NCBI RefSeq assembly: GCF_001039275.2
Contig: NZ_CP030117.1
Coordinates: 3,596,001-3,660,000 of the forward strand
DNA: 64,000 nucleotides
Direction: 5' to 3'
Source: Brevibacillus brevis
Lineage (GTDB): Bacteria; Bacillota; Bacilli; Brevibacillales; Brevibacillaceae
Under the pieces are notes generated by a model. The model did not search any database. It saw only the letters and a program-made list of their open reading frames with translations, and was not told where the DNA came from. Positions within the stretch are counted from its first letter, which is position 1; each line of letters begins with the position of its first letter. The translations under genes and the position numbers were made by a program. This document shows positions 30,399 through 38,494 of the stretch, piece after piece.

Positions 30399-31436
30399 TT
30401 ACTCTAACCAAATCTTTGGCTTCTCGCCGAGCTTCCAGAACCAAATGCGCCCATCCTCGGTTTTCGCTATCGTTACGTCTGTTCCTGCTGCAATTGCAAC
30501 GACTCGTTCCATCACTTGGACAGGGGTCGTACCTACCGTTTTCCCCCATAGCCACAACGTATTATCGTTCCGGATTGCCGCCGAATGCGATGCGCCAGTA
30601 GCAACCATCTTGGCATCGTGGAAAATTGTCCCCCAAGTTGTCGCTTTGTCACCGAGTCCGTGCGTGCTGAGCGGTCCGAAAATATTGCCCCCCGTACCTT
30701 GCACGTCTCCATTCTTTTTCAAGAGGATCGCATGACCGGTGTGCCCTTTGACCTGGACGGCATCCTCAGCGACCTTCATATAATCTGGCGTACTCTCCAG
30801 ACGGCCATCTCCGTACTGACCTCTGTGGGCAAGACCTTTCACGAATACGTGTCCTTGCTCCGTTATGTAATAGTCTGCTCCGTCCCCAATGCTCGCGTAC
30901 GCAATGCCTCCAGAAGCAATTTGAACCCCCTCTTGATCCGGGGCTGCATATCTCCACAGGCTTCCGTCTTTTCTAATCACGAACAATCCGGTTTTTCCAG
31001 CGGAGAAGAAGGAAACATCGCGCGTAACCTCCTTGGCATCTCGTACTTCATCCGTCCACGAAACTAGCGTACCGGAAGACAATAAGGCGTAGCTCACTTG
31101 ATCACTTACGCCTACTTGTATGGCGTTGTCAAGCATAAGCTTCGGCTTTTCATTGCCAGTCCAGCCATATACTTTCCCATCCTTCATGGCGAGATGCCGA
31201 TCGTAATAGGAGGCAAGCTCAGTTGAGCGGTCAGGCTTATGAAAGCGTGAAAATTCCGCCTTATTCGAACGCTCACCTTTTGTTGTTGTGTTGTTTAGCG
31301 GCGTAAGGGATTGTCCTGACTCAGGTGCAGACGAGGCTTTTTGGAGAAAAGGCATGAAGTCCTGAACCGTTCCGAATCCGATTAGGACAAAGATCAGAAT
31401 GAGTCCGGTTATTATGGCTGGCAATCGACTCTTCAT
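30399..31436 (-). CDS. Membrane-anchored RCC1-like beta-propeller repeat protein
   Basis: 345 residues with GGAGGGGG before the ATG. One N-terminal hydrophobic segment (LPAIITGLILIFVLIGFGTVQ) is an uncleaved anchor or signal, followed by a Ser/Thr-rich spacer. The rest contains at least five degenerate RCC1/alpha-tubulin-suppressor blades (for example DGSLWRYA, TGHAILLKKNGDV, ASHSAAIRNDNTLWLWG, TIAKTEDGRIWFW). It is probably a surface binding or scaffold protein; no catalytic motif is visible. Divergent from the UPF0756 gene. Confidence 0.82.
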   Translation of the reverse strand: MKSRLPAIITGLILIFVLIGFGTVQDFMPFLQKASSAPESGQSLTPLNNTTTKGERSNKAEFSRFHKPDRSTELASYYDRHLAMKDGKVYGWTGNEKPKLMLDNAIQVGVSDQVSYALLSSGTLVSWTDEVRDAKEVTRDVSFFSAGKTGLFVIRKDGSLWRYAAPDQEGVQIASGGIAYASIGDGADYYITEQGHVFVKGLAHRGQYGDGRLESTPDYMKVAEDAVQVKGHTGHAILLKKNGDVQGTGGNIFGPLSTHGLGDKATTWGTIFHDAKMVATGASHSAAIRNDNTLWLWGKTVGTTPVQVMERVVAIAAGTDVTIAKTEDGRIWFWKLGEKPKIWLE

Positions 31437-31534
31437 GAATCTCCCCCTCCATTTCAGTTAGAATTTTATCCGTCCGGCACAAGCTGCTTTCACATGGATA
31501 TACTAACAAAAACGAAAGGGAGCGACCAATACTT

Positions 31535-31984
31535 ATGGACTGGATTAGTATCATTCTCTTAATCCTTTTAGCACTTGGTGTCATTGGAAACAACGCAACT
31601 GTGTCCATTGCTGTCGCTCTCCTTCTTCTTATGAGACTCCTGTCGTTGGACCGATATTTTCCACTGCTCGAGCAGCATGGACTACAGCTCGGGATCATTA
31701 TACTGACGGTTGGCATCATGACTCCGCTTGCAAGCGGCAAAATCAATCCTTCCTCCATCTTGGAGATTTTCACGAATTGGCATTCGTTACTGGCCGTCGC
31801 CGTCGGTATGTTTGTGGCTTACCTGGCGGGAAAGGGAACGGTCTTGATGACCCAAAATCCATTGATCGTTACTGGCTTGCTGCTAGGTACAATCGCGGGT
31901 GTCACTTTTTTCCGTGGAGTTGCGGTCGGCCCTTTAATTGCAGCAGGTATTCTCGCCTTTATTTTGCAATTTTTCCCGAAGTGA
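31535..31984 (+). CDS. ytwI: UPF0756 (DUF441) membrane protein, YtwI-like
   Basis: 149 residues, almost wholly hydrophobic, with four to five membrane helices. ALGVIGNNATVSIAVALLLL, GIIILTVGIMTPLASGKI and a glycine-rich LIVTGLLLGTIAGVTFFRGVAVGP match the UPF0756/DUF441 family. Function unknown in all members. AAGGGAG lies rather far upstream (about 14 nt) of the ATG. Its stop abuts the convergent HesB-like gene. Confidence 0.85.
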   Translation: MDWISIILLILLALGVIGNNATVSIAVALLLLMRLLSLDRYFPLLEQHGLQLGIIILTVGIMTPLASGKINPSSILEIFTNWHSLLAVAVGMFVAYLAGKGTVLMTQNPLIVTGLLLGTIAGVTFFRGVAVGPLIAAGILAFILQFFPK

Positions 31985-32293
31985 TTAGCTCCAGCGCTCT
32001 TTCAACTGAAGACCATAGGCCAAAATTTGCTGTGGCGTAACCATGCGAAAGCCTTGTTGCGCACGATAATCAATCGTCAGCAGATCAGACCCGATATAGG
32101 CAATGGTTTCGCGATCTATCAGAAACGTCAAAGAATCGACCTGGTAGACTTCATCTTCTGGACCTTGAGTATCCCACCACAACGCATACTCTACATTCAT
32201 CCCGCAGCCTCCGACTAGCTCACCGTTAATCCGAACGGGCTTGTCTGTACTAGCTATGCGTTCTACTGCCTCTTTTGTCACTTTTACTATCAT
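31985..32293 (-). CDS. HesB/IscA-like fold protein
   Basis: 102 residues from the ATG at 32293 (AAGGGTGG upstream); an in-frame extension to 32341 has no ribosome site. The sequence begins MIVKVTKEAVERI and contains VGGCGMNVEYALWWDT and IDYRAQQGFRMV, like the HesB-type domain proteins of Bacilli. Only one cysteine lies in the core, whereas A-type Fe-S carriers have three, so cluster transfer is doubtful. Convergent with the UPF0756 gene, with no space between. Confidence 0.72.
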   Translation of the reverse strand: MIVKVTKEAVERIASTDKPVRINGELVGGCGMNVEYALWWDTQGPEDEVYQVDSLTFLIDRETIAYIGSDLLTIDYRAQQGFRMVTPQQILAYGLQLKERWS

Positions 32294-32394
32294 GTTTGGT
32301 GCCACCCTTCTCATGATTTTCCAGCATGCTGGATGCATCATCTCTTACATGATAGCATACAATGCTTGAAAGGCATCAGAAAGGACGATCATCT

Positions 32395-32535
32395 ATGAAC
32401 ATCTACGAACAAAATGGGATTTTTGTCGCTGAAACGGAGTTCCAATCGGAGCACGTTGTCATTTTTGCGAATACGTGGGAGGAAGCCAAGGAAAAACTAC
32501 TGGTTCGGCTTCTCGTACTAGAAATGATTGGTTGA
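32395..32535 (+). CDS. Small hypothetical protein, 46 residues
   Basis: ATG at 32395 with GAAAGGACG 8-9 nt upstream, stop at 32533-32535, and a terminator immediately after. The product starts MNIYEQNGIFVAETEF and ends in a helical part TWEEAKEKLLVRLLVLEMIG. Two predicted strands plus a helix suggest a small folded domain. No family recognised. The ribosome site, terminator and lack of competing ORF support it. Confidence 0.65.
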   Translation: MNIYEQNGIFVAETEFQSEHVVIFANTWEEAKEKLLVRLLVLEMIG

Positions 32536-32539
32536 GTAA

Positions 32540-32570
32540 AAAGCGGGTCGCCCAATGGACCTGCTTTTTT
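32540..32570 (+). terminator. Intrinsic terminator after the 46-residue gene
   Basis: A 10-bp stem AAAGCGGGTC / GACCTGCTTT (one G-T pair) running into TTTTTT. Confidence 0.75.
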
Positions 32571-32603
32571 CAATGTAAAAATAACAAGGAGCTACCCATA
32601 ACC

Positions 32604-33659
32604 ATGACAGATTCGACAGTAACGAAAATTGCCGCGCAGAACCTGGTTGCTCAAATCAGACAAGCAACAGCCAAAGCCAATCGCAACAATGTCACCCGTA
32701 CACAAGCATACCTCGCCTTTTATCTCGAGCACCAAGAGGTTCACTGGGCGTTATTGGCCCATTTGGTCTCACGAAATGGCGGGTGGAACATGACCGATTT
32801 AAAAGGAGAATGGCTACCGCTTATCATGGATGCACAAGCGATCGAGCCCTTTTTTTGGTTCTTGGAAAGATGTAACTGGCTGATTTTTCACGATGCCTAT
32901 CCACAATTACTATTGTATGCGGAGATGAAACGAACGGGGACAGATTTAACAAAGCTTTTGGCGCCACTTGGTGTTTCCGTCTTTATGCAATCGTATTGGC
33001 AAGAGTTCCTCGCATCCAGAGACAGTGCGCGCCTTACCCATGCACTCATCGTTAATGAACAGCAATATATCGAACAACGAGTCGTACAGAAGCCGTTTAC
33101 ACTGAATCGTATTTTCGCTTCGTTTGCTTTCGTAGCTCAATCTGCTCTCTCGATGAATCAAGTGCTCATTCCCTATAAAGCACATCCTACTGACCGCCGA
33201 CTTAGCTTGATCGGGTTGAATGTTCATCATTTTCCCGACGTCAGAAACCGCATTCAGGTCGGAAAGTCGTTGTATCAGCAATTGTTTGGGGAGCCTTTTC
33301 GCTTCGAAAAAATGGTCTCCTATTGCTCTCGTATTCCTCATACGGGCTCGCGAGCGGATTATTGGCCGCATTTGTTCACACCTCATCCTATTCCTTCCAC
33401 CACAAAAGATGAGTACCAACTACGCTTGGATGGACATGATTTGCTGGAAGGAAGTCCCAAGCTATACAGCCCACGTCTTCAAGATGCATGGGCTGATTAT
33501 GGACACGATCCCGCAGATGGGGTAGATTGGTTTCGAGATGATAAATGGCATGAGGTCGTGAAAGAACCTGCTTCACTGTCTTCCATTGACAGTGATTCTT
33601 ATGTGCGTTCCCTGCAATGGATCGAATATGGAGTCAAACTCGTCACAGCAATCACGTAG
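32604..33659 (+). CDS. DUF2515 family protein (YppC-like)
   Basis: 351 residues. The family is known from Bacillus (YppC) but has no assigned function. Characteristic stretches are NVTRTQAYLAFYLEHQEVHWALLAHLVSRNGG (quoted in two parts: TQAYLAFYLEHQEVHW and LLAHLVSRNGGWNMTD), FFWFLERCNWLIF and QSALSMNQVLIPY. No signal peptide; probably cytosolic, mostly helical. AAGGAG lies 13 nt before the ATG, longer than ideal, so initiation slightly upstream at a non-standard codon cannot be excluded. It is followed after 21 nt by a glycosidase-fold gene on the same strand. Confidence 0.8.
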   Translation: MTDSTVTKIAAQNLVAQIRQATAKANRNNVTRTQAYLAFYLEHQEVHWALLAHLVSRNGGWNMTDLKGEWLPLIMDAQAIEPFFWFLERCNWLIFHDAYPQLLLYAEMKRTGTDLTKLLAPLGVSVFMQSYWQEFLASRDSARLTHALIVNEQQYIEQRVVQKPFTLNRIFASFAFVAQSALSMNQVLIPYKAHPTDRRLSLIGLNVHHFPDVRNRIQVGKSLYQQLFGEPFRFEKMVSYCSRIPHTGSRADYWPHLFTPHPIPSTTKDEYQLRLDGHDLLEGSPKLYSPRLQDAWADYGHDPADGVDWFRDDKWHEVVKEPASLSSIDSDSYVRSLQWIEYGVKLVTAIT

Positions 33660-33680
33660 GTTGGAGAGGAGGTCAGCCTT

Positions 33681-34625
33681 ATGGAAAAATGGATGCAAGA
33701 AATGGCGTTGAATCAAACAAGTTTTTTGTTATCCTGCCAATTACCGAGCGGCACTTTTCGCCTTGGCCCTAATCGTGATCAGATCAATCCGTACTTCACC
33801 AACCTCGGAATTGTTTCCCTCATCCGCATGAAGGAGGCAGAGGCTGTTTGCGGTCATCTCGATTGGTATTTGCGGAACTTGAATGCGGACGGTTATATCA
33901 ATGATTTTCGTCTTGAACAAGGAAGAGAAATCGATACCGGTACAAATGACAGCGAAGATAGCTACCACACCACTTATTTCAGCCTGCTTGCGGAATGGAT
34001 ACGAGCAACGGGGCGTATGGACTGGCTGCATGCCAACCACACTACACTCTTGTCCCTTCTCCAAGCAGTTGCCCGCCTCCAACAGAAGGACGGTCTGACC
34101 TGGGCGAAGCATTCGTATCGGGTCAAATATTTGATGGACAATTGCGAGGTGGCCAAGGGACTGGCAGATGCTTCGTATTTATTTTCGTTGATTGGGGATG
34201 TGGAGGCTGCCGAGGAAGCGGCTTCTCGCGCCAAAGCCTGCGAGCTAGGCATCAGAGGAATGTACAGTCGGATGCGCAAGTCGTATGCGATGTATGATCG
34301 TACGTATCCCGGCTGGCGAAAATGGTACCCGGACGTCACTTCCCAAGCGTTTCCCATTGTCTACAGTATGACAGATGCCAACACCGCCTCACTGCTCTAC
34401 CAAAGGATCACGGACGCGTTCCCGCATTTTGATACGTTTCAGACTGGTGATTTATATCCGTGGATGACGATGGGGGTATGTGCGCAGTTGATGGGTGATA
34501 AAACACGGGTGAAGACGATGCTCGTGACCGCCACAGACTTGTACATACACGGCCCCAGGTACCCATACTGGCTGATTCAAGATGCCGGACGCTATATTGA
34601 GTTATTACTGGACGTGGATTCTTGA
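33681..34625 (+). CDS. Six-hairpin (alpha/alpha toroid) glycosidase-like protein
   Basis: 314 residues with GAGGAGG 8 nt before the ATG. Repeated helical hairpins with aromatic/acidic residues in the loops (INPYFTNLGIVSLIR, NDSEDSYHTTYFSLLAEWIR, YLMDNCEVAKGLADA, TFQTGDLYPWMTMGV) resemble the alpha/alpha toroid fold of glycosidases. No signal peptide, so a cytosolic enzyme on sugar intermediates is suggested. Substrate unknown. Its last 34 nt overlap the convergent TIM-barrel gene. Confidence 0.6.
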   Translation: MEKWMQEMALNQTSFLLSCQLPSGTFRLGPNRDQINPYFTNLGIVSLIRMKEAEAVCGHLDWYLRNLNADGYINDFRLEQGREIDTGTNDSEDSYHTTYFSLLAEWIRATGRMDWLHANHTTLLSLLQAVARLQQKDGLTWAKHSYRVKYLMDNCEVAKGLADASYLFSLIGDVEAAEEAASRAKACELGIRGMYSRMRKSYAMYDRTYPGWRKWYPDVTSQAFPIVYSMTDANTASLLYQRITDAFPHFDTFQTGDLYPWMTMGVCAQLMGDKTRVKTMLVTATDLYIHGPRYPYWLIQDAGRYIELLLDVDS

Positions 34626-35521
34626 GGCTCAGTCAGGAGTTGCTTCACCCAACGATAGCAACGCTCGAGCTGTTCGTCTGTTACCTGGTCGGAACGATGC
34701 TCGAACATGATCTTTACGTTCGGGTTTTCCTTCCGGATGATTGTCAGGTAGTCCTCAATCGGAGCCCATCCTTCTTCCGGTTTACATTCAGGAAGAACGG
34801 GACAGTGAACGAATTCAACCCCGCCGGCGGTCACCTTCATACTCTTCAAATGAATGCTCCAGGCATATTTTGCATACGTTTGGATGACGTGGCGGGCATC
34901 GAAAAACGGGTCGATTTTTTCTTGAAGGAATAAGCGACCGGTATCGAGACAGAGCTTTATCGTTGAATATTTTTGTAGCAAGTACTCTAAAAATTCTGTC
35001 TCATACACATAACGGTTGAGTGCATCGAATTCAAGGACTGGCGTGAAGCGAAACTCCTTGCCTTTCTCAGCCATCCACGCAAACAACTGCTCGCTACGAT
35101 ACTGAAACTCTGCTTCCGTGTAGGTATGCTCCCAGACATAGTCTCGCGAATCATAAAATCGCCATACACGCCAGTCGACGCGATCATCCAAAATGACAGG
35201 CTTCGGATAATGGAATAAGACATAGGTCGGCCGAATGAATGCCATAAATGCCAATTCCTTCTCTATCCTTTCAAATGCCTCGGCTCTCGTCTGATCATTG
35301 GCATCCATGAATAGAGCATCCCGCAGCTCAGATTGACCTGCACGCAGCGGAAAATGAACACCGGTCGCAAACCCTTTAGCTTGAGATTCACGCTGTAGGT
35401 TTTGGATATCCTCCTCCGAATCAAACAAGCATGCCTCTATTCCGTAAAAGCCCTCCTTAAAATCTCGTGCGTATTTTGCCTGATCAAAACCTCCATATTG
35501 ACCAATCATGAAATTTTTCAT
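34592..35521 (-). CDS. Xylose-isomerase-like TIM-barrel protein
   Basis: 309 residues from the ATG at 35521 (GGGAGG upstream; a longer frame to 35599 lacks one). Features of the AP-endonuclease-2/sugar-isomerase barrel: GVHFPLRAGQ, PTYVLFHYPKP, FTPVLEFDALN, LCLDTGRLFL, SIHLKSMKV, IMFEHRSDQ. The histidines, Glu and Asp at strand ends could bind a metal. Likely a sugar epimerase/isomerase or endonuclease-IV-like enzyme; not assignable further. It overlaps the end of the neighbouring glycosidase-fold gene tail to tail. Confidence 0.75.
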   Translation of the reverse strand: MKNFMIGQYGGFDQAKYARDFKEGFYGIEACLFDSEEDIQNLQRESQAKGFATGVHFPLRAGQSELRDALFMDANDQTRAEAFERIEKELAFMAFIRPTYVLFHYPKPVILDDRVDWRVWRFYDSRDYVWEHTYTEAEFQYRSEQLFAWMAEKGKEFRFTPVLEFDALNRYVYETEFLEYLLQKYSTIKLCLDTGRLFLQEKIDPFFDARHVIQTYAKYAWSIHLKSMKVTAGGVEFVHCPVLPECKPEEGWAPIEDYLTIIRKENPNVKIMFEHRSDQVTDEQLERCYRWVKQLLTEPQESTSSNNSI

Positions 35522-35585
35522 ACGAGGGTTTCCTCCCATTTTCCGGCGGTATAGAAAACGCGGGAAAATGCCTCCCGCGCTTGCT

Positions 35586-36173
35586 CTACTTTCTTTCAAT
35601 TTTCGTACCCGAGTCGTGCGTCACCACGAGAAATGGAGTCAATTCCCCTTCCTCCCAGTAAAAAGGCAAGACAGAAATCGGCACTTGCCCTTTCGATGCA
35701 AAATCATAGGTGAGACGCGCTAACAGGTGAGCCCCAGCTTCTCCTGTCATATCCGCCACGATCAGCACATCCTGATGTGGAATCGCGACACCAAGTGAGT
35801 CTCCTTGCTTCTTCTGATCCATATCCGCCAGAAATGAATCAAGCAAAATTCGGCTTGCCGCGTATCCATCTGTCGGACTAATAAAGTGGATGCGCTGACC
35901 TCCTACCTCTTGTGACTTTACTGAAAAGGGGAGCTTTCGCAAGTTTTCCATCGCGTATGAATGAAGCTGCTCGCTCGTCCAGCCTGCTTCCTGCAACATC
36001 CGCTTCTCAATCAATGCGTAACCTTCGCCTTGATCTAAGGCGTACAGTACGTACGTATCAGCTGTATGCTCCTTCATCACCCACCGCTCCGGGTACTTGT
36101 TGATCATAGAGGCATGGCGCAAAACCGGATAAATGTTATGCTCCTGGTCGCTTACTCGTAGTTGTCGATCCAA
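35586..36173 (-). CDS. ytpQ: YtpQ-like DUF1444 protein, short form
   Basis: 195 residues from a TTG at 36173. The body aligns by eye with Bacillus YtpQ: YPVLRHAS, a KEHTADTYVLYALDQG block, LIEKRMLQEAGWT, NLRKLPF, SPTDGYAASRIL, IPHQDVLIVADM. YtpQ is about 269 residues; here the first 75 or so are missing and no other-frame remnant lies upstream, because the DUF3900 gene ends 27 nt before. Function unknown. It is cotranscribed with the DUF3900 gene. Confidence 0.82.
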   Translation of the reverse strand: MDRQLRVSDQEHNIYPVLRHASMINKYPERWVMKEHTADTYVLYALDQGEGYALIEKRMLQEAGWTSEQLHSYAMENLRKLPFSVKSQEVGGQRIHFISPTDGYAASRILLDSFLADMDQKKQGDSLGVAIPHQDVLIVADMTGEAGAHLLARLTYDFASKGQVPISVLPFYWEEGELTPFLVVTHDSGTKIERK

Positions 36174-36200
36174 ACTCCATCACTCCCTTCCCTTCGTTTA

Positions 36201-37316
36201 TTACCAAGGCGGATTATCATCATCCTCCGTTGGCGTGCTTACTGGGTTATATGCAACGTTCCGGCTTCTCTCTTCGATTTCTTTCACGATATCCGTCAAT
36301 GCCTTTGGCTTTAAAAACTCCACAGGGGACATACCACGCTCGAACTGTAGCTGCTCGCCCTCTAGTAGCACCAAATAACGCCCGTTCACTTTCGCGATAT
36401 GCAGGCTGGTTCCGTAATCGGCCAATAATGTGCGGATCTGCATATGATCCAGCTTGAACTTCAGCTCGACCTCTGGTTGGCGATCTGTAATGATTTGCAT
36501 CGCTTCCATCACGGTCTCATGCTCCCATTTTTCTGCGAGCTCCCGCTTAGGACTTGCAGCAATGAGTTCGATTGCTTCCTCTTCCCGTACCCGCTCTTCG
36601 GACTCTTCGGGATACGTATATTCGATGTGCTGTCTCGCCAATGAAATAACTTCCTCGGAGACGATCTGGGTCATCGTTTGCGGATACTCGATAAAACGCA
36701 GAAATTCCTCGAAATACCGCGCATGAGAAAACTGATGAATTTTCACGTGATACGGGTCATTCATCCCCGATTCGATCATATACGGATACATTAGCGATTT
36801 CATGTTTTTGGCATTGATCGCCATGCGTACATTCGATATGAGGCTCTTCTCATCTGTAATGACCGCTGTTTTTTGTTCGAAATCGCATTTTAAAATAAAG
36901 ACATAGCGCTCGTCAATCAGCTCTAGCCTCGTCCGGACCACAATCATGACTCCGCCTCTCACCTGAGAGGTTCGCAAATACGACTGAATCAGCTCCTGAC
37001 AGGGCTCCTTGCTCTCCCCTGACGTTTCCGCTGCCAGCAATCGATTCAAGAGAGCATAGTTGGGGTTCGAGTCCAATGGATGTCCAGGCTCCAGCACAAA
37101 TTGACCCAGTTTTGTCGGCGTGCCTTCTGTCTTCGGATTCATCTCGACTTTTCTTTTCGCAATCCGAGCGAATTCCCCATCGAGAAAATCTTTCAGTTCG
37201 CTTTTCTGATATTCATCATGGCTCAAATAGCGCGTCATCCGCACTTGTTTAATGCCATCCTCTTCTTCAGGCTGTTCCATTAGATAAAAGGATAACCAGT
37301 CAATTGTAAAATTCAT
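36201..37316 (-). CDS. DUF3900 family protein
   Basis: 371 residues from the ATG at 37316 (AGGAG upstream; the in-frame ATG at 37337 is less well placed). Matches the DUF3900 family of spore-formers: MNFTIDWLSFYLM, KDFLDGEFARIAKRKVE, FVLEPGHPLDSNPNYALL, FILKCDFEQKTAVITDEKSL, IHQFSHARYFEEFLRFI. A soluble protein of unknown role. First gene of a two-gene minus-strand unit with the YtpQ-like gene. Confidence 0.85.
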   Translation of the reverse strand: MNFTIDWLSFYLMEQPEEEDGIKQVRMTRYLSHDEYQKSELKDFLDGEFARIAKRKVEMNPKTEGTPTKLGQFVLEPGHPLDSNPNYALLNRLLAAETSGESKEPCQELIQSYLRTSQVRGGVMIVVRTRLELIDERYVFILKCDFEQKTAVITDEKSLISNVRMAINAKNMKSLMYPYMIESGMNDPYHVKIHQFSHARYFEEFLRFIEYPQTMTQIVSEEVISLARQHIEYTYPEESEERVREEEAIELIAASPKRELAEKWEHETVMEAMQIITDRQPEVELKFKLDHMQIRTLLADYGTSLHIAKVNGRYLVLLEGEQLQFERGMSPVEFLKPKALTDIVKEIEERSRNVAYNPVSTPTEDDDNPPW

Positions 37317-37426
37317 ACCCTTCGCTCCTGTCTGCATGTAACGAACTGATTATAGCAAACCTATTGAAAAAAAGGTCAGCTTTTTCAAATCATGATAAGA
37401 TGAAGGGAGGAGGGGAAAATCACACA

Positions 37427-38269
37427 ATGTGGACTCGTATGAAGTCATGGTGGAACGAAACGGTACGCGATAAACCGTATCAGCCCGGCCACCTAACAGG
37501 TCAGTATGAAATAACAAAAGTATTAGGGATGGGAAGCTACGGGATCGCTTATCTCGCCACGCACACCCCTACAGGTAATCAGGTCGTGCTGAAACAAGTC
37601 AAACCAAGCCTTCGTCATACGCCAAAAGGAGAAGCCATGCAAGCGTATGAAAAAAAGGTGCTGATGTCCCTCTCGCATCCGCAAATCCCTCGCTGTCTGG
37701 ATTCCTTCACTTATCGGCAAGACTCGTTTATGGTCATGACTTATATAGCAGGCCCGACACTCGAAGACATGCTGTTCGATCAAAACATCGTGGCTGATGA
37801 GCAAAAATGCGCCGAATGGATTCGCCAAATCGGGGAACTCGTAGCTTACCTCCATGAGCAAAATGTGATTCACCGCGACGTACGCATCCCCAACGTCATC
37901 TGGAAAGAGGACAAGCCCTATCTGATTGATTTTGGCCTCGCTCGGTTCGTTGGTGATCGCCCGACCTACATAGCTGATACTCTTTCTGCCTACCCGTCTG
38001 AAAAACAATTGAAACGAGAAGTTGCTCCTTCCAGTGATTTGTATGCATTGGGGCATTTCTTTTTATTCTTGCTCTATTCCGGGTACGAAGAAGAACCGGA
38101 CGCCCCCGAAAAAAGCTGGGAAGAGGAGCTATCTTTATCTCCTTCCATTCACAGGATGATAAGGCGCTTGTTACAAATGGACGCCCCTTATGAAAGCGTA
38201 CATGATTGGCTCAGAGAGCTGGACCGCTATTTGATCCACTACCAAGAAAAAAGAGCAGGGCATCCGTAG
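37427..38269 (+). CDS. Hanks-type serine/threonine protein kinase, catalytic domain only
   Basis: 280 residues from the ATG at 37427 with GGGAGGAGGGG upstream. Kinase motifs: glycine-rich loop GMGSYGIAYLA, ATP lysine in VVLKQVK, catalytic loop HRDVRIPN, metal-binding IDFGLARF. The catalytic loop has R-I where most have K-P (HRDxKPxN); the lysine-to-arginine change is unusual and could lower activity. No PASTA repeats or membrane helix, so it is a soluble kinase unlike PrkC. Targets unknown. Divergent from the DUF3900 gene. Confidence 0.88.
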   Translation: MWTRMKSWWNETVRDKPYQPGHLTGQYEITKVLGMGSYGIAYLATHTPTGNQVVLKQVKPSLRHTPKGEAMQAYEKKVLMSLSHPQIPRCLDSFTYRQDSFMVMTYIAGPTLEDMLFDQNIVADEQKCAEWIRQIGELVAYLHEQNVIHRDVRIPNVIWKEDKPYLIDFGLARFVGDRPTYIADTLSAYPSEKQLKREVAPSSDLYALGHFFLFLLYSGYEEEPDAPEKSWEEELSLSPSIHRMIRRLLQMDAPYESVHDWLRELDRYLIHYQEKRAGHP

Positions 38270-38292
38270 ACTTCACGGATTCTCCCTGCTCT
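38252..38292. terminator. Bidirectional terminator between the kinase and the 51-residue gene
   Basis: A 9-bp stem AGAGCAGGG / CCCTGCTCT, with an inner CCGT/ACGG pairing and A-rich/T-rich flanks. Confidence 0.65.
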
Positions 38293-38302
38293 TCTTCGTC
38301 AT

Positions 38303-38458
38303 TCATTCTGCAATCGGCTCTTGTTTCGCCTCTTCTATCTTTTTCTTCAGTTCCCCTGCTTCCTGGCGCAGCACTTGTCGTTCGTGTTTCGTCAGAACTT
38401 CTCCACCAACTGTGCCGTTTACCAGCAAATCCTCTTCATATAACCGATCTTTGCGCAT
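38303..38458 (-). CDS. Small hydrophilic coiled-coil-like protein, 51 residues
   Basis: ATG at 38458 with a perfect AGGAGG 5 nt upstream. The sequence begins MRKDRLYEEDLLVNG and continues with a charged helix (HERQVLRQEAGELKKKIEEA). No family recognised. It lies 36 nt after the helicase gene on the same strand, so it is probably the second gene of the helicase unit. Confidence 0.75.
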   Translation of the reverse strand: MRKDRLYEEDLLVNGTVGGEVLTKHERQVLRQEAGELKKKIEEAKQEPIAE

Positions 38459-38494
38459 GGAAACCTCCTGCAGACAAGTTGTGTACTTCTTGTC

